Source: Rhyacophila brunnea
Taxonomy: Eukaryota > Arthropoda > Insecta > Trichoptera > Rhyacophilidae
DNA length: 64,000 bases
Reading direction: 5' to 3'
NCBI GenBank assembly: GCA_022495005.1
Contig: JAGYXB010001018.1
Span: forward strand, 558,001-622,000
A program made the translations under genes and the position numbers. The notes below the pieces were generated by a model that had not been told where the DNA came from, searched no databases, and was given only the letters and a program-made list of their open reading frames with translations. Position 1 is the first letter of the stretch; every line of letters starts with the position of its first letter. Positions 47,879 to 61,434 of the stretch are shown here, one piece after another.

Positions 47879-49252
47879 ATGGATGACACAACTACAGAGG
47901 AAGATTATTTTTCTACGACAGATATAACAACATTCCCGAATAACATCAGTCAAGAAGTGGAAGGATGTGCATCACCAGAAAGACCTCAATACCAAAGCAG
48001 TCTTGGAGTTTTTCTCGCTGTACCAGAATGGGAAGCAGCAATTACAGCAATTATCTTGTCCTTTATCATAATGTCCACCGTTGTAGGAAATATTCTTGTT
48101 ATACTTAGCGTATTTACATATAAACCATTAAGAATAGTCCAAAATTTCTTCATAGTTTCTCTAGCTGTTGCTGATTTGACAGTTGCACTTTTAGTCATGC
48201 CATTTAATGTAGCCTATTCTATTCTTGGACGATGGGAGTTTGGCATACTTTTCTGCAAAATGTGGGTAACTTGTGATGTCATGTGCTGTACCTCATCAAT
48301 TTTAAACCTTTGTGCTATTGCACTGGATCGCTTTTGGGCCATTACTGATCCAATCAATTATGCTCAAAAGAGAACCTTAGAACGTGTTCTTGCATTGATT
48401 GCCGGAGTTTGGATCCTTTCTCTAATAATAAGTTCACCTCCATTATTAGGCTGGAACGATTGGCCAGATGAATTTCTACCTGAAACTCCCTGTCAACTGA
48501 CATCACAAAGAGGGTATGTCATTTATTCAGCACTTGGTTCATTTTTTATACCACTATTTATAATGACGATAGTTTACATCGAGATATACATTGCTACAAG
48601 ACGAAGGCTACGAGAAAGAGCCAAAGCTTCAAGAATAGCATTAGGAAGCAAAAGTAAAAAAACCGACCCCAAAGAAATAACTCCCCCACCAGACCCAGAA
48701 TCAGTCAGCTCAGAAACTAACCACAACGAACACCCAAACGTTGCAGATTCGGTATCCAATGCAAAGATGCAGAAGAAAATAAAAAGGAAGAAAAAGAAGA
48801 AAACTGACGAAGATAAAGGCAAAAATAAACTGTTGGTCCCTACTCAGACCCAGGAAGAATCCGTCACAGATAATCCAGAACATTCTTCTGGGGCATCTAA
48901 CAAGGCGGTTGATGATCAGGTGGCATTACATCCAGTGCCAATGCCTGTGGCTAAGAAACCTGGGCAAGTGTACCAGTTTATTGAAGAGAAGCAAAGAATT
49001 TCACTGTCCAAAGAGAGAAGAGCTGCTAGAACTCTCGGAATTATAATGGGAGTCTTTGTAGTATGTTGGCTTCCTTTCTTTCTTATGTATGTTATTCTTC
49101 CATTCTGTCCTAGCTGTTGTCCTACGGATAAACTAATAAACTTTATCACCTGGCTGGGTTACATTAATTCAGCATTAAACCCTCTAATATATACGATATT
49201 TAATTTGGATTATAGAAGGGCTTTCAAAAAATTACTCGGAATCAAGTTTTAA
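47879..49252 (+). CDS. TAR1: Type-1 tyramine receptor, copy 2 (probably the second allele)
   Basis: The protein is identical over all 457 residues to that at 28240-29613, including the DRF motif, the Asp133 amine anchor and the basic third loop, and I saw no nucleotide difference in the coding region by eye. Flanking sequence, the candidate leader acceptor (47381-47400) and the downstream AATAAA signals are the same too. Complete lack of silent changes argues for an allele or an extremely recent duplicate, and the contig-edge context favours the allele. It should not be counted as a second paralogue without depth data. Confidence 0.95.
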   Translation: MDDTTTEEDYFSTTDITTFPNNISQEVEGCASPERPQYQSSLGVFLAVPEWEAAITAIILSFIIMSTVVGNILVILSVFTYKPLRIVQNFFIVSLAVADLTVALLVMPFNVAYSILGRWEFGILFCKMWVTCDVMCCTSSILNLCAIALDRFWAITDPINYAQKRTLERVLALIAGVWILSLIISSPPLLGWNDWPDEFLPETPCQLTSQRGYVIYSALGSFFIPLFIMTIVYIEIYIATRRRLRERAKASRIALGSKSKKTDPKEITPPPDPESVSSETNHNEHPNVADSVSNAKMQKKIKRKKKKKTDEDKGKNKLLVPTQTQEESVTDNPEHSSGASNKAVDDQVALHPVPMPVAKKPGQVYQFIEEKQRISLSKERRAARTLGIIMGVFVVCWLPFFLMYVILPFCPSCCPTDKLINFITWLGYINSALNPLIYTIFNLDYRRAFKKLLGIKF

Positions 49253-51245
49253 AATTAGATATTTAAATAGTATAAAGAAAACTTCATAATGAAAACATCA
49301 TAACATAAATAATAAAATTATTATGTAACTTTTATATTTGAAATAATTTTAATTAGAAACTACATAAAATGTATCAACTTAAAGTAATGTCATGTAATAA
49401 TATGTATCTAAGATTCAATAATTTATATACATATTAATAATGCTAGAATGAAATGCTTAAATTCATTAAACTGTTACTTTATAGTCATAAAACATTTCAG
49501 TAGTCTAAATTAATATAAGTATGAATATTCTAAAATAAACAATTTATTTACAATAAGAAATATTATTATAACATTTATTTATTTTTATTCATTATATCAT
49601 TTTGTATAATATTTATTAAAAAATGATAACGAATGATTCCAGTATTAATAAATGGCTGTAGAAATTTAGTAAAATTATTATCATGCATATTATGAAAATG
49701 CATATATAGATGTTAGAGTACATATATTTCTTTTTTGATGACCTATTTGATATAATTTATTATCTTTTGTAAAATATTATCATTTTCAAATATTTAAAAA
49801 AATCCTACTTATATATTTTCATAAAACAATAATTAATGCCAATAGAATTAAAATTATTTTTAAAGAAATTACAAGATTACTAAAATCTAAACTATTAAAA
49901 CCAATCTAGTCAACGTATTTTTGTTTGGTGATTATTTGAGACTGATTTCATAATAAAAACCAACTCATTTTTTTGTATTTATTTATTATACTTTAATTTA
50001 TGTAGACGAATTATGTTAGTAAAATTTTGTTAAAACATTAATAATTATAAGAAACGAGTTTTTCGATTTTAACGTCTCTCAAAATGTTGTGATATAAAAC
50101 GTAGACAAAAGTGTATTATAACATAATAATATAATTATATACATATATAATATATTAAATACTCCTGTTTTAATAATTAAAAATGTAAATATTTTTTATT
50201 ACTTATATTATTTACGTAACTGAAAGAAAAAAAATAATTTTATTAAAAAACAGCTGATTAGCTTTAAAATTATTTTTTTATGTTCATCAAAAAAATCTTT
50301 AAAACTCTTCACAACTATTTGAGCCCGGTAATTGTGAACGGTTTTATGATACAGAAATATTTTAAAATACATTATTTATAATTGTTAGAATTCTGCCTAA
50401 ATTTTCTTTGACGATAATAATTATAATAATAGTTAATTATATATTAAACGATAATATTTTGATTGTTGAAATATTTTTCTGTGATTAATATAATATATAG
50501 CAATAAAATTATGTTTGCAAAATTTTATTTATATTTCACGCAGATAATTAAATAATTTATTATAATAAATGAATATTGTAATATAAACCAAAGCGTCATA
50601 ACGTATAAAGAATATTATATTTGTTAATATCATATTAGCTAATCTTGTGTAATTATTTATTATCTACCTATTGTAAAATATTGATATTTCGAAATAAATG
50701 TAAATTATCGAATTAAAAGAAATAAAAATTTCATTTCATTGAATACAGTTTTAATTACTATTTCCTTATTTTATTTAAATACAAAAAATATTCAGTTGAC
50801 AAATTTTATATCTGTCTCTGTTCTGGCAGAACACACTAACTGGAGAATACTAGTTTTGAGTAATTTGACTTTGAAGTTGTTAAAATGTTTGAAATGGTCT
50901 ATCATGTGAATTTATTAAGTAATCGTAAAAAGGATGACTTTATAATAAAGACTGTTTATTTATTGTATTATTAATTATTATTATCAATTAATTTGATATT
51001 TTACCTATTATTTTGTTAGGTTAGCTAACAAAATAATCCAGTATATCGGCTATTTTTAAAATTTGTTTACCACTTGCTTTCTGTAAACCGACAATAACCG
51101 TGTTTTATACTAAATTTTAGACATGAATTTTATCTCAGTACTAGTCAACCCAACGAGGTTGGACGGTCTTTAATATACGACCTTATAATATTTCCGATAC
51201 AACATTTCACGGTGAAGTGTGATACGGCATACTGCATAATACTGC

Positions 51246-52379
51246 ATGGTACATAATATTATTATCGTCAGAGAAATCATAGAGCGGTACCAGGAATACA
51301 AACTGCCACTATGCATGGGTTTTATAGACTATGAGAAGGCGTTTGATTCGATAAAGAAATGTTCAATACTCGACGCACTCAGAAAACAAGGAATCCCTGG
51401 ACGCTATATAAATATTTTCAATAATGTATACAGTAGCGCAACAGCATCTGTAAATCTCCATAAACCATCGCGCAGATTTTCTATCAGCAAAGGAGTCCGA
51501 CAAGGTGATACAATCTCACCTAAACTATTTACAGCTACCCTTGAAGACTTATTCAGGCAACTTGACTGGAATGACAAGGGTCCCCATAAATGGAGAATAC
51601 GTGAGTCATCTGCGCTTTGCCGATGACAATACATAGTAGTTTGCAAGACTCAGAAGACCTCCAAAGCAGAATGCAGGAACTCGCTGAAGTAAGCAACAAA
51701 GTAAAATTAAAAATAAATGTAACAAAGACGAAAGTCATGTTCAACTGCTTTGCAGGCCAAAAAGAGATCCTCATCAATGGCACTCAGCTCGAACAGGTGA
51801 AAAGCTACATCTATCTGGGACAACAAGTATCTATAGATGGATGTATATTTGATGAAATTGTTCGCAGAGTAAAGCTAGGCTGGAGTGCTTTTGGCCGCAT
51901 GAATAATGTCTTCAAAAGTGACCTTCCACTGTGCCTAAAGCGCAAAGTGTTCAACCAGTGTGTGCTTCCCGTGATGACATATGCGTGTGAAACATGGGCC
52001 CTAAGTAAAAGAGAGATCCAGAAACTTAGAGTAGCACAACGTGGTATGGAGAGGTGCATGCTGGGCATAACGCGAAAGGACAAAAAGAGGAATGAGTGGA
52101 TAAGGAAGCAGACAAGGGTTTGCGATGTAATAAAGTTTATTAAAAGCCTTAAATGGAGATGGGCTGGACATAGCTCGAAGAAGAGACAATCGTTGGACAA
52201 ATCTAGTCATCCAGTGGTATCCAAGAAGTACAAAACGTCCACAAGGTAGACCTAGAGGCCGCTGGATCGATGAAATGATAAAGTTCTGCGGAAGTACGTG
52301 GCAACGCAATGCACAGGACCGAGAGAAGTGGAAGCAACTTGAAGAGGCCTTCATCCAGCAGTGGATAGATTCAGGCTGA
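51246..52379 (+). pseudogene. RTE LINE reverse transcriptase, frameshifted version in copy 2
   Basis: Same insertion as 31607-32743 but with the ORF broken into 51246-51626 and 51617-52249. Relative to copy 1 it loses two single bases after WNDKG, is rearranged around the catalytic FADD (GATGACATAGTAATTTTC becomes GATGACAATACATAGTAG), has VKLKI for VGLKI, and loses CA inside GGACACATAGC. It has the same (TGA)n tail. Inactive. Confidence 0.88.
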
Positions 52380-55300
52380 TGATGATGATGATGATTTCCG
52401 GACACAAAAAAAAACATCAGTACCAACCTAAATTCATTTGTATTAGAATCTCACAGCTAATATTTGTTAACATATTTTCAGATAGTCAATCCGCTCTGGT
52501 AGCTTTCCAAAACCCCTCATCCATACACCCACTAGTAAGAGACATTTTAACATAATAGCAACATAACACCAAATGTTTCTAAATTGAAAAACCCTAGATT
52601 GTTTTCGATAAGAAACCATACAGGGATAGCTGGAAACGAAGAAGTTGATACGTATAATACTAAGATAGCTAGAACAGAAAAGACATCCAACTTACACAAA
52701 ATTAAATGAAGACTCGATAGATTTATATAACAGCAGATACACAATATTTTCCTTATTATCGATATCGTAGAAATTTTGTCCAAATATAATCACTGCCCGC
52801 AGTTTTGCACATATACGTACAGGTCATGGAGCACTAAGAGCATATCTAAAAGATTTAAATTTAGGGACGATGACTGATGTCTTTGTAACGGCTAAACATC
52901 TTAAATAGTGTGACATATCATCAACACTTGCCCAATGCTAGAAAAGATGGGCTTTTGGAGCTCTGTGTAGATAATATAATTGCGAAATTTACTTCCTAAC
53001 ACGTCACTGAATACTAAATTACACAAAGTATCTAAAACTGACCACAAAGAAAATTAATGTCACAAATATAAAAAGAATATCCATCGTAATGTTGTAATAT
53101 TTCTTTTTCCTACCTTAGAGGTCATCCATAGACTAAAACCATATTATGTGGTTTTGTACCGTATACATTACATAACTTGTTATGTATATAAGCAACTGAC
53201 TGTGTTTGTTTATACACCGTATACATACACATTCATATTATATTCAGTGAAAATATAAGTCCATGAACAGAAATTATAAGTTTAGTATGGTACATGGTAC
53301 AAAACCACACTCTATAGATGGCCACTAAGTCTAAAAATATTTACAGAAAAAGATTTTTTTTAAATAAAATTGTCGTATTACTCTGAAAGGATAGGATGGT
53401 AACTTTGAGAAAAGAATTCTGCGTCATGTATTATACGAATCTATGAGGAAGAGGGATGTGTGTATTTTCATGAATATAGATTATATTTCCCCCACGTATC
53501 AAATTTTCAATATGTATATCTTCATAAAACTCCTTATTTTAACATGGTAATATATAATATCTAGCACGTAACAGATACAAAGATGTGGAAAATGGGTCTT
53601 ATTCAAGAAGAAGGAAGTGAATCTGAAGACCACAGATTTGCTGATTAGAGGTAATAAACAGCGATATAAGAGTTATCCAAAGGCGCAGAAGATCAGGTAG
53701 GTTAAAATAAAACTAAGAAGGAACAAAAGCTCGATATGAGCTTTTGAAAACCACCAGAAGAAAAGAAAATATCAGTTCATTTATTGTAAAAAAATATTTA
53801 GAATGATGAGCAAACAAATTATCCATTTAATATATTATACCAACAATTACTAGTCACTATAATACAACTGAATAAGATTAAAATACATAATCAAAATATA
53901 TACATATTTTTTTAGTTGAAATAACGAGTATTCAACAATTATTACTAGGTATATTATAATAATCATAATACAGAAGGTATAATATGCTTAGCTTATTAAA
54001 GGCAACTTGCGAGGAAATAAGAATCCTGCAATATGAGATAATTTCTTTTATTTTGTTTACTGTCAATTCATGATGGAACTGCATTGTATTGTTGTTTTTA
54101 TTGTTATTTAAAAATGTCCCTCTGAGGCGGACGAAACCGGCCCTAATCTATTGATTAAAAGTGGAATAAGTACTACAAAAAAAATGCGTTCTATTAAATA
54201 GAAACAACAATGAGATAATTTATTGATATTTTTTATGACCATATCCGATCCAAAGAAGATCATACAAAGTAGGCGTTTATATTAACAAATTCCTGTTTTA
54301 CGATAATTGATATAATACACTTGTCTTGTTTAATATATCCATACTCTGCCTCCAAACACACATTGAAAATAAATATATTATTATGTATTTGCCAGACGCA
54401 CGACATTATAATCAGACACATTATAAAGTCGTGGTTTAAATTGTTTTAATTATACCATAATATGCATCTAAAAACGTTAAAATGAACAAGTACATTGTAA
54501 AATGTGAAATTAAAGGATCCCATCTTGATATTCCATTTTATAGTAAGGTTTATTATTTATTATTGAAATTTGGTTTTCTCTATATTGTATGTATTGAAAA
54601 TATTTTCATAGTTTTAATATTTTGAATTTAAAATCATTTTCGCGGCATAAGAAAACGCCACGTTACTCAAAGAAGCTAAAAGGTTGGATACCTTTGCTCT
54701 CAATAAACTGTAGTTATGAAAAATAAATATACTTAAGTATATACATTTTATAATGTTGTATAAAATCGTTACTCTCTCGTGTACAACATAAGCTGATCTT
54801 AAACATGACTAATCTATTTAATGCTGTACACTTAATTAATAGTCATCTTATCTTCATTTGTATTAAGAACATTAATATTACTTCCAGAATCCCTAAATAC
54901 CTACATTATTAAGTAGTCAGGAATTCGGAAGTGCTTCCAAGTTTGTAAGCACTACTTCGTGGTAATAGTCTGTGAAAGTTTAATTTAATAATATATTAAA
55001 GTACATAATTTCATTCCTGAAGCTCATTTTCAAATATTATGACTATTTTCTAGAATATATTACATAATATAATACATAGGTACTTCCACAGTAAAATAAT
55101 AATATAGCATGTTAAAATATAATAGAAACTTCTTGTTCTTTATGACGTAAGTTTAGCATTTGAATACATTACTAGTCGAATTAGTTAGACACCCACGGTG
55201 GCCGCGCGGCTTAAGCGGACTATCACGCCGTGATTCTCAGGTTCAAATCCTGGGTCTGGCAAATACACATATTGTTTTTAAATTTGTGTGTGAGTCAGGG

Positions 55301-58300
55301 TATGGACCTAATAGGTTGAGCAAGTGGCTGACATCAATTTCTCGTAAAAAAAAAACTAAATCTATTAATACAAACCTCTACTCTGTGGAGGCCCATATGA
55401 TCCTATTAGGATCGGACAGGGTCGAAAAAAAAATAGTCGAATATTATAACAATAATAAGTAGGGATTACAAATACCGGTATTCTGAAAACTGGAATTCCA
55501 TTTTTCGTAGATACTGAAATACCGGTTCTTAAAATCTAAAATACAGATTTTTTAGTGTTAATAAAGTAGAAAAATATAATCACCGCATTAGAGTTAATTA
55601 ATAATATTTCGATTGAAAAACCTCTTAACTTTGGTTTTAGATGGAATTTGATAGGAGATAAAATGTGTAGCTAGATTTCAAAATCAGCCAAGTCCGTAAT
55701 AGATGAATAGGAGAAAAACAGCTTTTTGGTTTCTCAAGTACACAGTCACAAGGGTGAAAGTTTATATTATTTTGATTATAGAATATTTAAAATTAATAAA
55801 ATCCATATTTTGATAATGCAGACATGTTAGAAAACAGTAGTTCTTCAGCAATTCACAAATAAGTCAAAAATACCTAAAGGTGGACTTGGCTGATTTTGAA
55901 ATCTAGCAACACAAATAATCCAGTCGATTTCGGTTGATGGATGGAATATTATTTCACTGTGTAACCGAGTTAACGAAACTGAGAAAAAATAGAATGTCGT
56001 GATGCCGGGAAACCGGTATTGATTTTCGTTTGGTATTGGAATCCCTAATAATAAGGCAATAGCTTTTTTGTACCAAAATACAAAACATTATTTAAAACAA
56101 ACAACAAAATAATGCAAATAAATAATATTACTTATATTTTTATCGAATATTATAATTTATTCAGAAAAATCGTCAGGAAAATACCAATTAGAAAAAATCT
56201 AGACGGAATGGGATTTGAGCAACAGCTCTTGCAGGGAACGAAGAAATAATGGGAACTGAAATATCTAACGGGTGTGGAGTTACATACAACCAATCGACCG
56301 TGTGGAAGAATATGGGATAAACTGAAGAATACATTAAGTTCGTTTTGACAACTGCTCTACTGACGCTCATTCAATATTGGTTTATTTGAAGGTTACAACA
56401 CACACTATTGCACGTCTATAAATAATGTGTGGTTAATTTTCATAGGACACTCACACGTTCAAACCCCTGCCTCAAAATATTGTATATTGGGGGTATAGCC
56501 TATCGGAATTCTATTTATTATTATTATTTATTAAATTGTAATCTCTCACTATCCGGATGAGTTCTTTATTTTGTAAGTAATTGACACGTCTGTGACTAAT
56601 GCAAATTAATCTTAACCACTACTAGGTGCTTAAAAATTACACAAAAAAAAAGTAATATACTTTGAAATTATTTATCAGAGTAATTATATTACTGACACGA
56701 TAAAATATGGCGTTAGAAATTAACTATTTTTATTTACGTCCTCGCAGTTTCGAATAATTGATAATAAAAAAATATTTTTCATTCAATAGGTATTGCAAAT
56801 GAACAATATTTTAGAATGTTAGATTAATAATAGATCTGTTTTATTTAACTACAATTTAAAAATAATGTGGCAGTCCATTTTATTATCTTGAAATAAAAAC
56901 AATCTATCTAAAAAAATATTTAGAATTTAATGTAAGAACGATGAACGTAAAAACTAAAATAAATGAGATATCTCGTCTCTGTTCTGGCAGAAAACACTAA
57001 TTCGAGAATACTAGTTTCGAGTAATTTGACTTTGAAGTTTTTAAAATGTTTGAAATGGTCTATCATGTGAGTTTATTAAGTAATCGTAAAAATGATGACA
57101 TTAAAATAAAGACTGTCTATTTATTAAGAATGTTAAAGTTAAAAAAAAAGTAAAATTTTCTTTTTTTATGCTTATTTTTTATTTGTTTAGAAAAAAGCGA
57201 ATTAGTGTTTTTTGCCAGAACACATTTTGTCTTTTTAAGCGGTACTGATTACACTAAGTGTTATTTAGTGTTTTCTGCCAGGAGAAAAATGCAGAATATT
57301 CTCAAGCCATTGTCATAGTTTTAGGGAAAAATTTTAGTACGTAAAATTATCTAGGTATTTTTATAAAAAATGAGATAGATACATACTGCAATAGTATATT
57401 CTTATAGAGCGTAGAGATTATAAGTAGGTACATGTGTAAATAGTGACTTGTAGAAGACATATTAATTAAGGGGATTTCAGAGTAACTATCATTGATGGAA
57501 AAGTAGCATCGTTAGAGTCATCATCATCAGTCTGAATCAATACACTGCTGGATGAAGCCCTCTCCAAGCTGATTACACTTCTCTCTGTCCTGTGCGTTGC
57601 GTTGCCACGTACTTCCGCAGTACTTAACCATTTCATCGATCCAGCGGCCTCTAGGTCTATTTTGCGGACGTTTTGTACCTCTTGGGTACCACTGGATGAC
57701 TACATTTGTCCATCGGTTGTCCATTTTTCGATCTATGTATCCATCTCATTTCCATTTGTGGTTTTTAGAGAACACTATTACATTGCAAACCCTTGTCTGT
57801 TCTCTTATACAATCATTCCGCTTTTTGGTCATTTCGTGTTATGCCCAGCATGCACCTCTCTATACCACGCTGTGCTACTATAAGTTTCTGGGTCTTTCCT
57901 TTACTTAGGGTCCATGTTTCACACGCACTTGTAATTACGGGAAGCACACACTGGTTTAACATTTTTCGCTTAAGGCACGGGTCATTTTTGAAGACATTAT
58001 TCAGACGGTCAAAAGTTTTTCAGCCCAGCTTCACTTGGCGAACAATTTCATCGAAAATACATCCACCTACAGACACCTTGTTGTCCCAGAAAATATCAAT
58101 TGAGTTACTGCATATGCAGTGACATTTCAACCCAAAATGCCGCCCCTAAGCAGTGCCGAAATGCCGGCTCATTTTTTTATACCTACCGTATTTTTTATCA
58201 TCCTTTCATGACACCAATATCTAAGAAATGTGTTGTATGGATACATTACTAACAATACATATACCACTAAATCTAATTTAAATACATCTCTACTTCAATA

Positions 58301-58599
58301 GACAAAAAATATTGTGAGTCCACGGTTTCAGATACATTTTAAAATACACGTAACAACTTCCAAAGCTCGCGAATGACTGGCAAAAATATTTGGATTTTTT
58401 AAAATTAGGGTACGTTAGTATGTAGGTACCTACCTATAATTCAAATGCAATTCGCTAATCTGCGCATGTGCGCAAGGACGTGACGTCCAAGGACAACGGA
58501 AGTAAACTAGGCATCACGAGACATCGCGAACCCGGCAAAAAATTACAGTCCTATTAAACCTTTTTAGTTATTATGAATACACTTTGTTTCCAACCAGTG

Positions 58600-58860
58600 A
58601 GCTGATTCTTTTTAAGGAAAGATATTTCCGTTATAACTAAGTTTAGGTAGCTATTTCTATATATACCTAATGATTCTCCTCGATTGTCCGCTCTTCGGGT
58701 AACTGCCGCCCCCAAGCGACGCTCAATCTGCCTACCCCCACGGGACGTCACTGTGCATATGGCTCTTGCAGACGAATCATAAAATAAATTGCATCTCATA
58801 ATTATTACGAAAAAGTATTTCAGCAGTGGCTTAATAGAAAATCAACCATGTGCATGTAGT
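58600..58860. other. Unique sequence right of the duplicated block
   Basis: First single-copy DNA after copy 2, with a less AT-rich patch at 58680-58760 (CTTCGGGTAACTGCCGCCCC). An 81-codon minus-strand ORF (58554-58799) spans the block boundary and has no recognisable motif. Not called a gene. Confidence 0.4.
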
Positions 58861-58879
58861 CAAGTTACGTGGTGATTCG

Positions 58880-59690
58880 TGAAAGGCATGACCACTTCTA
58901 CGACTGGAAACATGACTTTCCTAGTTTCCTATTGCCTCGGGTAGATATATCACAAATGATACAATTGCGTCTTTCATGTTAGAAGAGTCACGTGAGCTTT
59001 GTTAGTAGAAGCACATATTAAATTCGTAGTTAATTTGAACACGAAGTTGGGTATACAGAGGGGTGGAGCCCATATGAGTCACGACCTTCGGCCATGAGGT
59101 TCCTACTATGAAGAAGAAGAATGATGCTAACACCAAAGTAACCAATACACTGGCTGGATACAATGGCACCATGCCTATATTCTTGACAATGGCCAGCATT
59201 AAATAATATACAAAGTCATACTGCATCTCTCATATACATACGAAACTAAGATGCTCACACAGTGTAATTGTAGTTCCAAGTTTAGTAGTGAGGAGTTGGA
59301 TTCACGACTACTTCCGATGCTGCTACCGTGACTTTTCATGTATTACTTGCTATCGTCTTAGGTAGACGAATTACAAAATAGACCGTGTAGGTATATCATA
59401 TTGTGCAGGTGAATCAGAGTTGCGTTCTCGGTGCCCATCGAGGATGTGAGAAGTGAGAGCCACGTCGACTCCTTGGCATGGTGCTATATCTTTTCGTGTA
59501 TATGTACTATCGTCTCAGGTAGACAAATTGCAAAACAAACTTTATATGATTCCGACGAAGTACCAAGTTACGGAGGTGAGGATTGGGAGTCACGACCACT
59601 TCCCGACCTGGTACCATAACCTTTTGTTTATACTAACATTTCAAGTAGACAAATCACAAAAGTATGTCTCTATGATTATGTATACGGTTT
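58880..59690. repeat. Diverged minisatellite, units of about 130-155 bp
   Basis: The motif ACGACCACTTC followed by a CTGGTACCRTGAC-like word, a TACTATCGTCTCAGGTAGAC-like word and AAATYRCAAAA recurs at about 58888, 59303, 59460 and 59585, in the same orientation. The last three units are adjacent; the first is separated by unrelated DNA. Two plus-strand ORFs at 59431-59695 are produced by the repeat and are not conserved between units. Confidence 0.6.
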
Positions 59691-59935
59691 GTTAGGTAAC
59701 GCACCTGGACTACATGTAAATAATCTTTTTAATGTATTTTATACATCAGTGGCTTGTTGTCGATTTTGATTATAAAATAATAAATGTATAAATAAAAGGA
59801 CTATGATGATTAAAAGCAATATTTATAATTGCTAATCAGGCTCTGTCAATCTCTCAGATCATAATATTGTTGTAGAATTGTAGAGAATATAGACACTAAG
59901 TCGCTTGCCAGTATAAGGTGAAAAGCAAAAATGGT

Positions 59936-60147
59936 CCTAGCAGAAAACACTAACTCAATTAGTTGTTATTTCCAGGCAACATTTCGTAATTTTTCATTTA
60001 GTGCGTTTGCAGAAAACTGTTTTTAGGTAAATGTATATTTTATAAAAATTAGTGTGTTTTTCCAGACGGTAAAGTTTGAAATAAGGAATATTTTGGTAGA
60101 ACTAACTCAATATGTCATTTTTTCGAATTAGTGTCTTCTGCCAGAAC
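59936..60147. repeat. Cluster of 'TTAGTGTTTTCTGCCAG' motifs
   Basis: AGCAGAAAACACTAACTCAA at 59940 is in one orientation; AATTAGTGTGTTTTTCCAGA at 60042 and GAATTAGTGTCTTCTGCCAG at 60126 are in the other. The motif is the same as at the ends of the 31182 and 37348 repeats. A decayed member of that family or a set of its ends. Confidence 0.5.
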
Positions 60148-60401
60148 AGTGTTGTTAATTATTGTTAATACTTATAATATACAAAAATTAATGTATTCTT
60201 CAGAAAAATATCACAATCGCGTTAACAATAGTTTTTGATAAATTTGTTAATTATTATTTATTTAAGACAATACAATGAAATGCTTCATTTTTAAACCATA
60301 GTTAAATAAAATCATTTTATATAATATAATATTATTATGCAATATGCATTTTGTAAACAAATTAAAAAGATAAACCATGACCTAATTTCAGCACGTAATA
60401 C

Positions 60402-60560
60402 ATGAGTAGTTCTGAATGGGCGCGTCATATTCCACCGATATTATTTAATGATGACGACAATTTACTTGCTGAATCAAAAATATTGGTTGGCAATATTGAT
60501 GAAATTGAAACACCTGAAAATTTACATGCCCATTACCTGTGCCGGAAGCATAATCAGTAA
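60402..60560 (+). CDS. Candidate coding exon, 52-codon ORF of unknown function
   Basis: The ORF starts MSSSEWARHIPPILFNDDDN and ends NLHAHYLCRKHNQ. Unlike the chance ORFs here it is acidic and balanced in composition (LLAESKILVGNIDEIETPEN) and locally GC-richer. A good acceptor, CCTAATTTCAG, ends at 60391, eleven bases before the ATG, and a GTAATG donor-like word lies at the end (60557). It could be the first coding exon of a gene continuing to the right or a domesticated or decayed transposon exon. No family recognised and no partner exon found within the window. Confidence 0.4.
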   Translation: MSSSEWARHIPPILFNDDDNLLAESKILVGNIDEIETPENLHAHYLCRKHNQ

Positions 60561-61430
60561 TGCTGATCACCATAGTAAAAATACATTTTTTGCACACAAT
60601 GAGTTATTTTAGGATTGTTCTAATGCATATTATGTTTCTGATGTTGGTTTAAAATTATGTATTTAGAATCATATTGAATATTTTTAACGGTGAATTGTAA
60701 TATCATAACATCCATTCATAGTGCCTACCATCTATAATAAGTCACTGGTATCATATCTAGGGACTCCAGCTGAGATATTATTTGCTGTTACCATGGCAAC
60801 ACTTTTCCGTTACTTTTATTGATCCAAATAACCACAGAAGCAATTCCATACACAATGTGGCTATTTACTATAATTGGTAAAACATGGCGTAAATTTAACT
60901 ATACTTAGTACACAAAAGTAGCTTCTTATGAAAAGCGTATCTAGATTTCGAAGCTCGGTCAACTTCGGGTATGCTCGTGCAGGCATATCTATAGTTTCAC
61001 ACCCGAACCTCAAAATTTTGTATTGAATCGTCAAACAAGAATTTAACTTCATAAATCAACATAACCTTCAGTTTTATTAGTCATATCATTGCGATATATT
61101 TATCAAAATATTTTAATACTCGCCACTCGATATTTGATAGTTCGCGGGAAACTATAAATTGAGGTGTCATCCGTGATCCGTTACGTAGATTATTTTTTAA
61201 AATAGTCTAAATTTTCAAAATGTGCCTGATATACCTACTCTATCTTGCTCTTAAAGTTAACACAGCCAAGAGAGAGAGTGTTAGAAGATGACTGATATAT
61301 TGGAATAGCCTCGCAGGTTCAATTTCCGTTATGTTCACTATACACATATCTATGGTTTTCTCAAAACAAGTGTGTTTCTATATTTTTTCACTGCTTCTAC
61401 TTAATTACTTTTTCACTACCACAATAATAG
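60561..61430. other. Gene-free stretch
   Basis: No convincing ORF or repeat. A search for an exon to join with 60402-60560 found nothing that I could support. Confidence 0.35.
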
Positions 61431-61434
61431 CAGC

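Larger units (their letters stand above)
40005..58599. repeat. 18.6-kb duplicated block, copy 2
   Basis: Begins with the first base after the gap and matches 20366-38965 to the end at CCAACCAGTG, then continues as AGCTGATTCTTT into sequence absent from the rest of the window. The five-base length difference comes from -3 net within the RTE ORF, -1 at about 55570 and -1 at about 57366. All repeat features listed for copy 1 recur here at the coordinates given in their entries. Confidence 0.97.

Noticed and set aside
20366..58599. Two tyramine receptor paralogues arranged in tandem
   Set aside because: Not accepted as the main reading because the proteins are identical, the flanks are identical, and the arrangement around the contig gap fits unmerged alleles; kept open in the findings.
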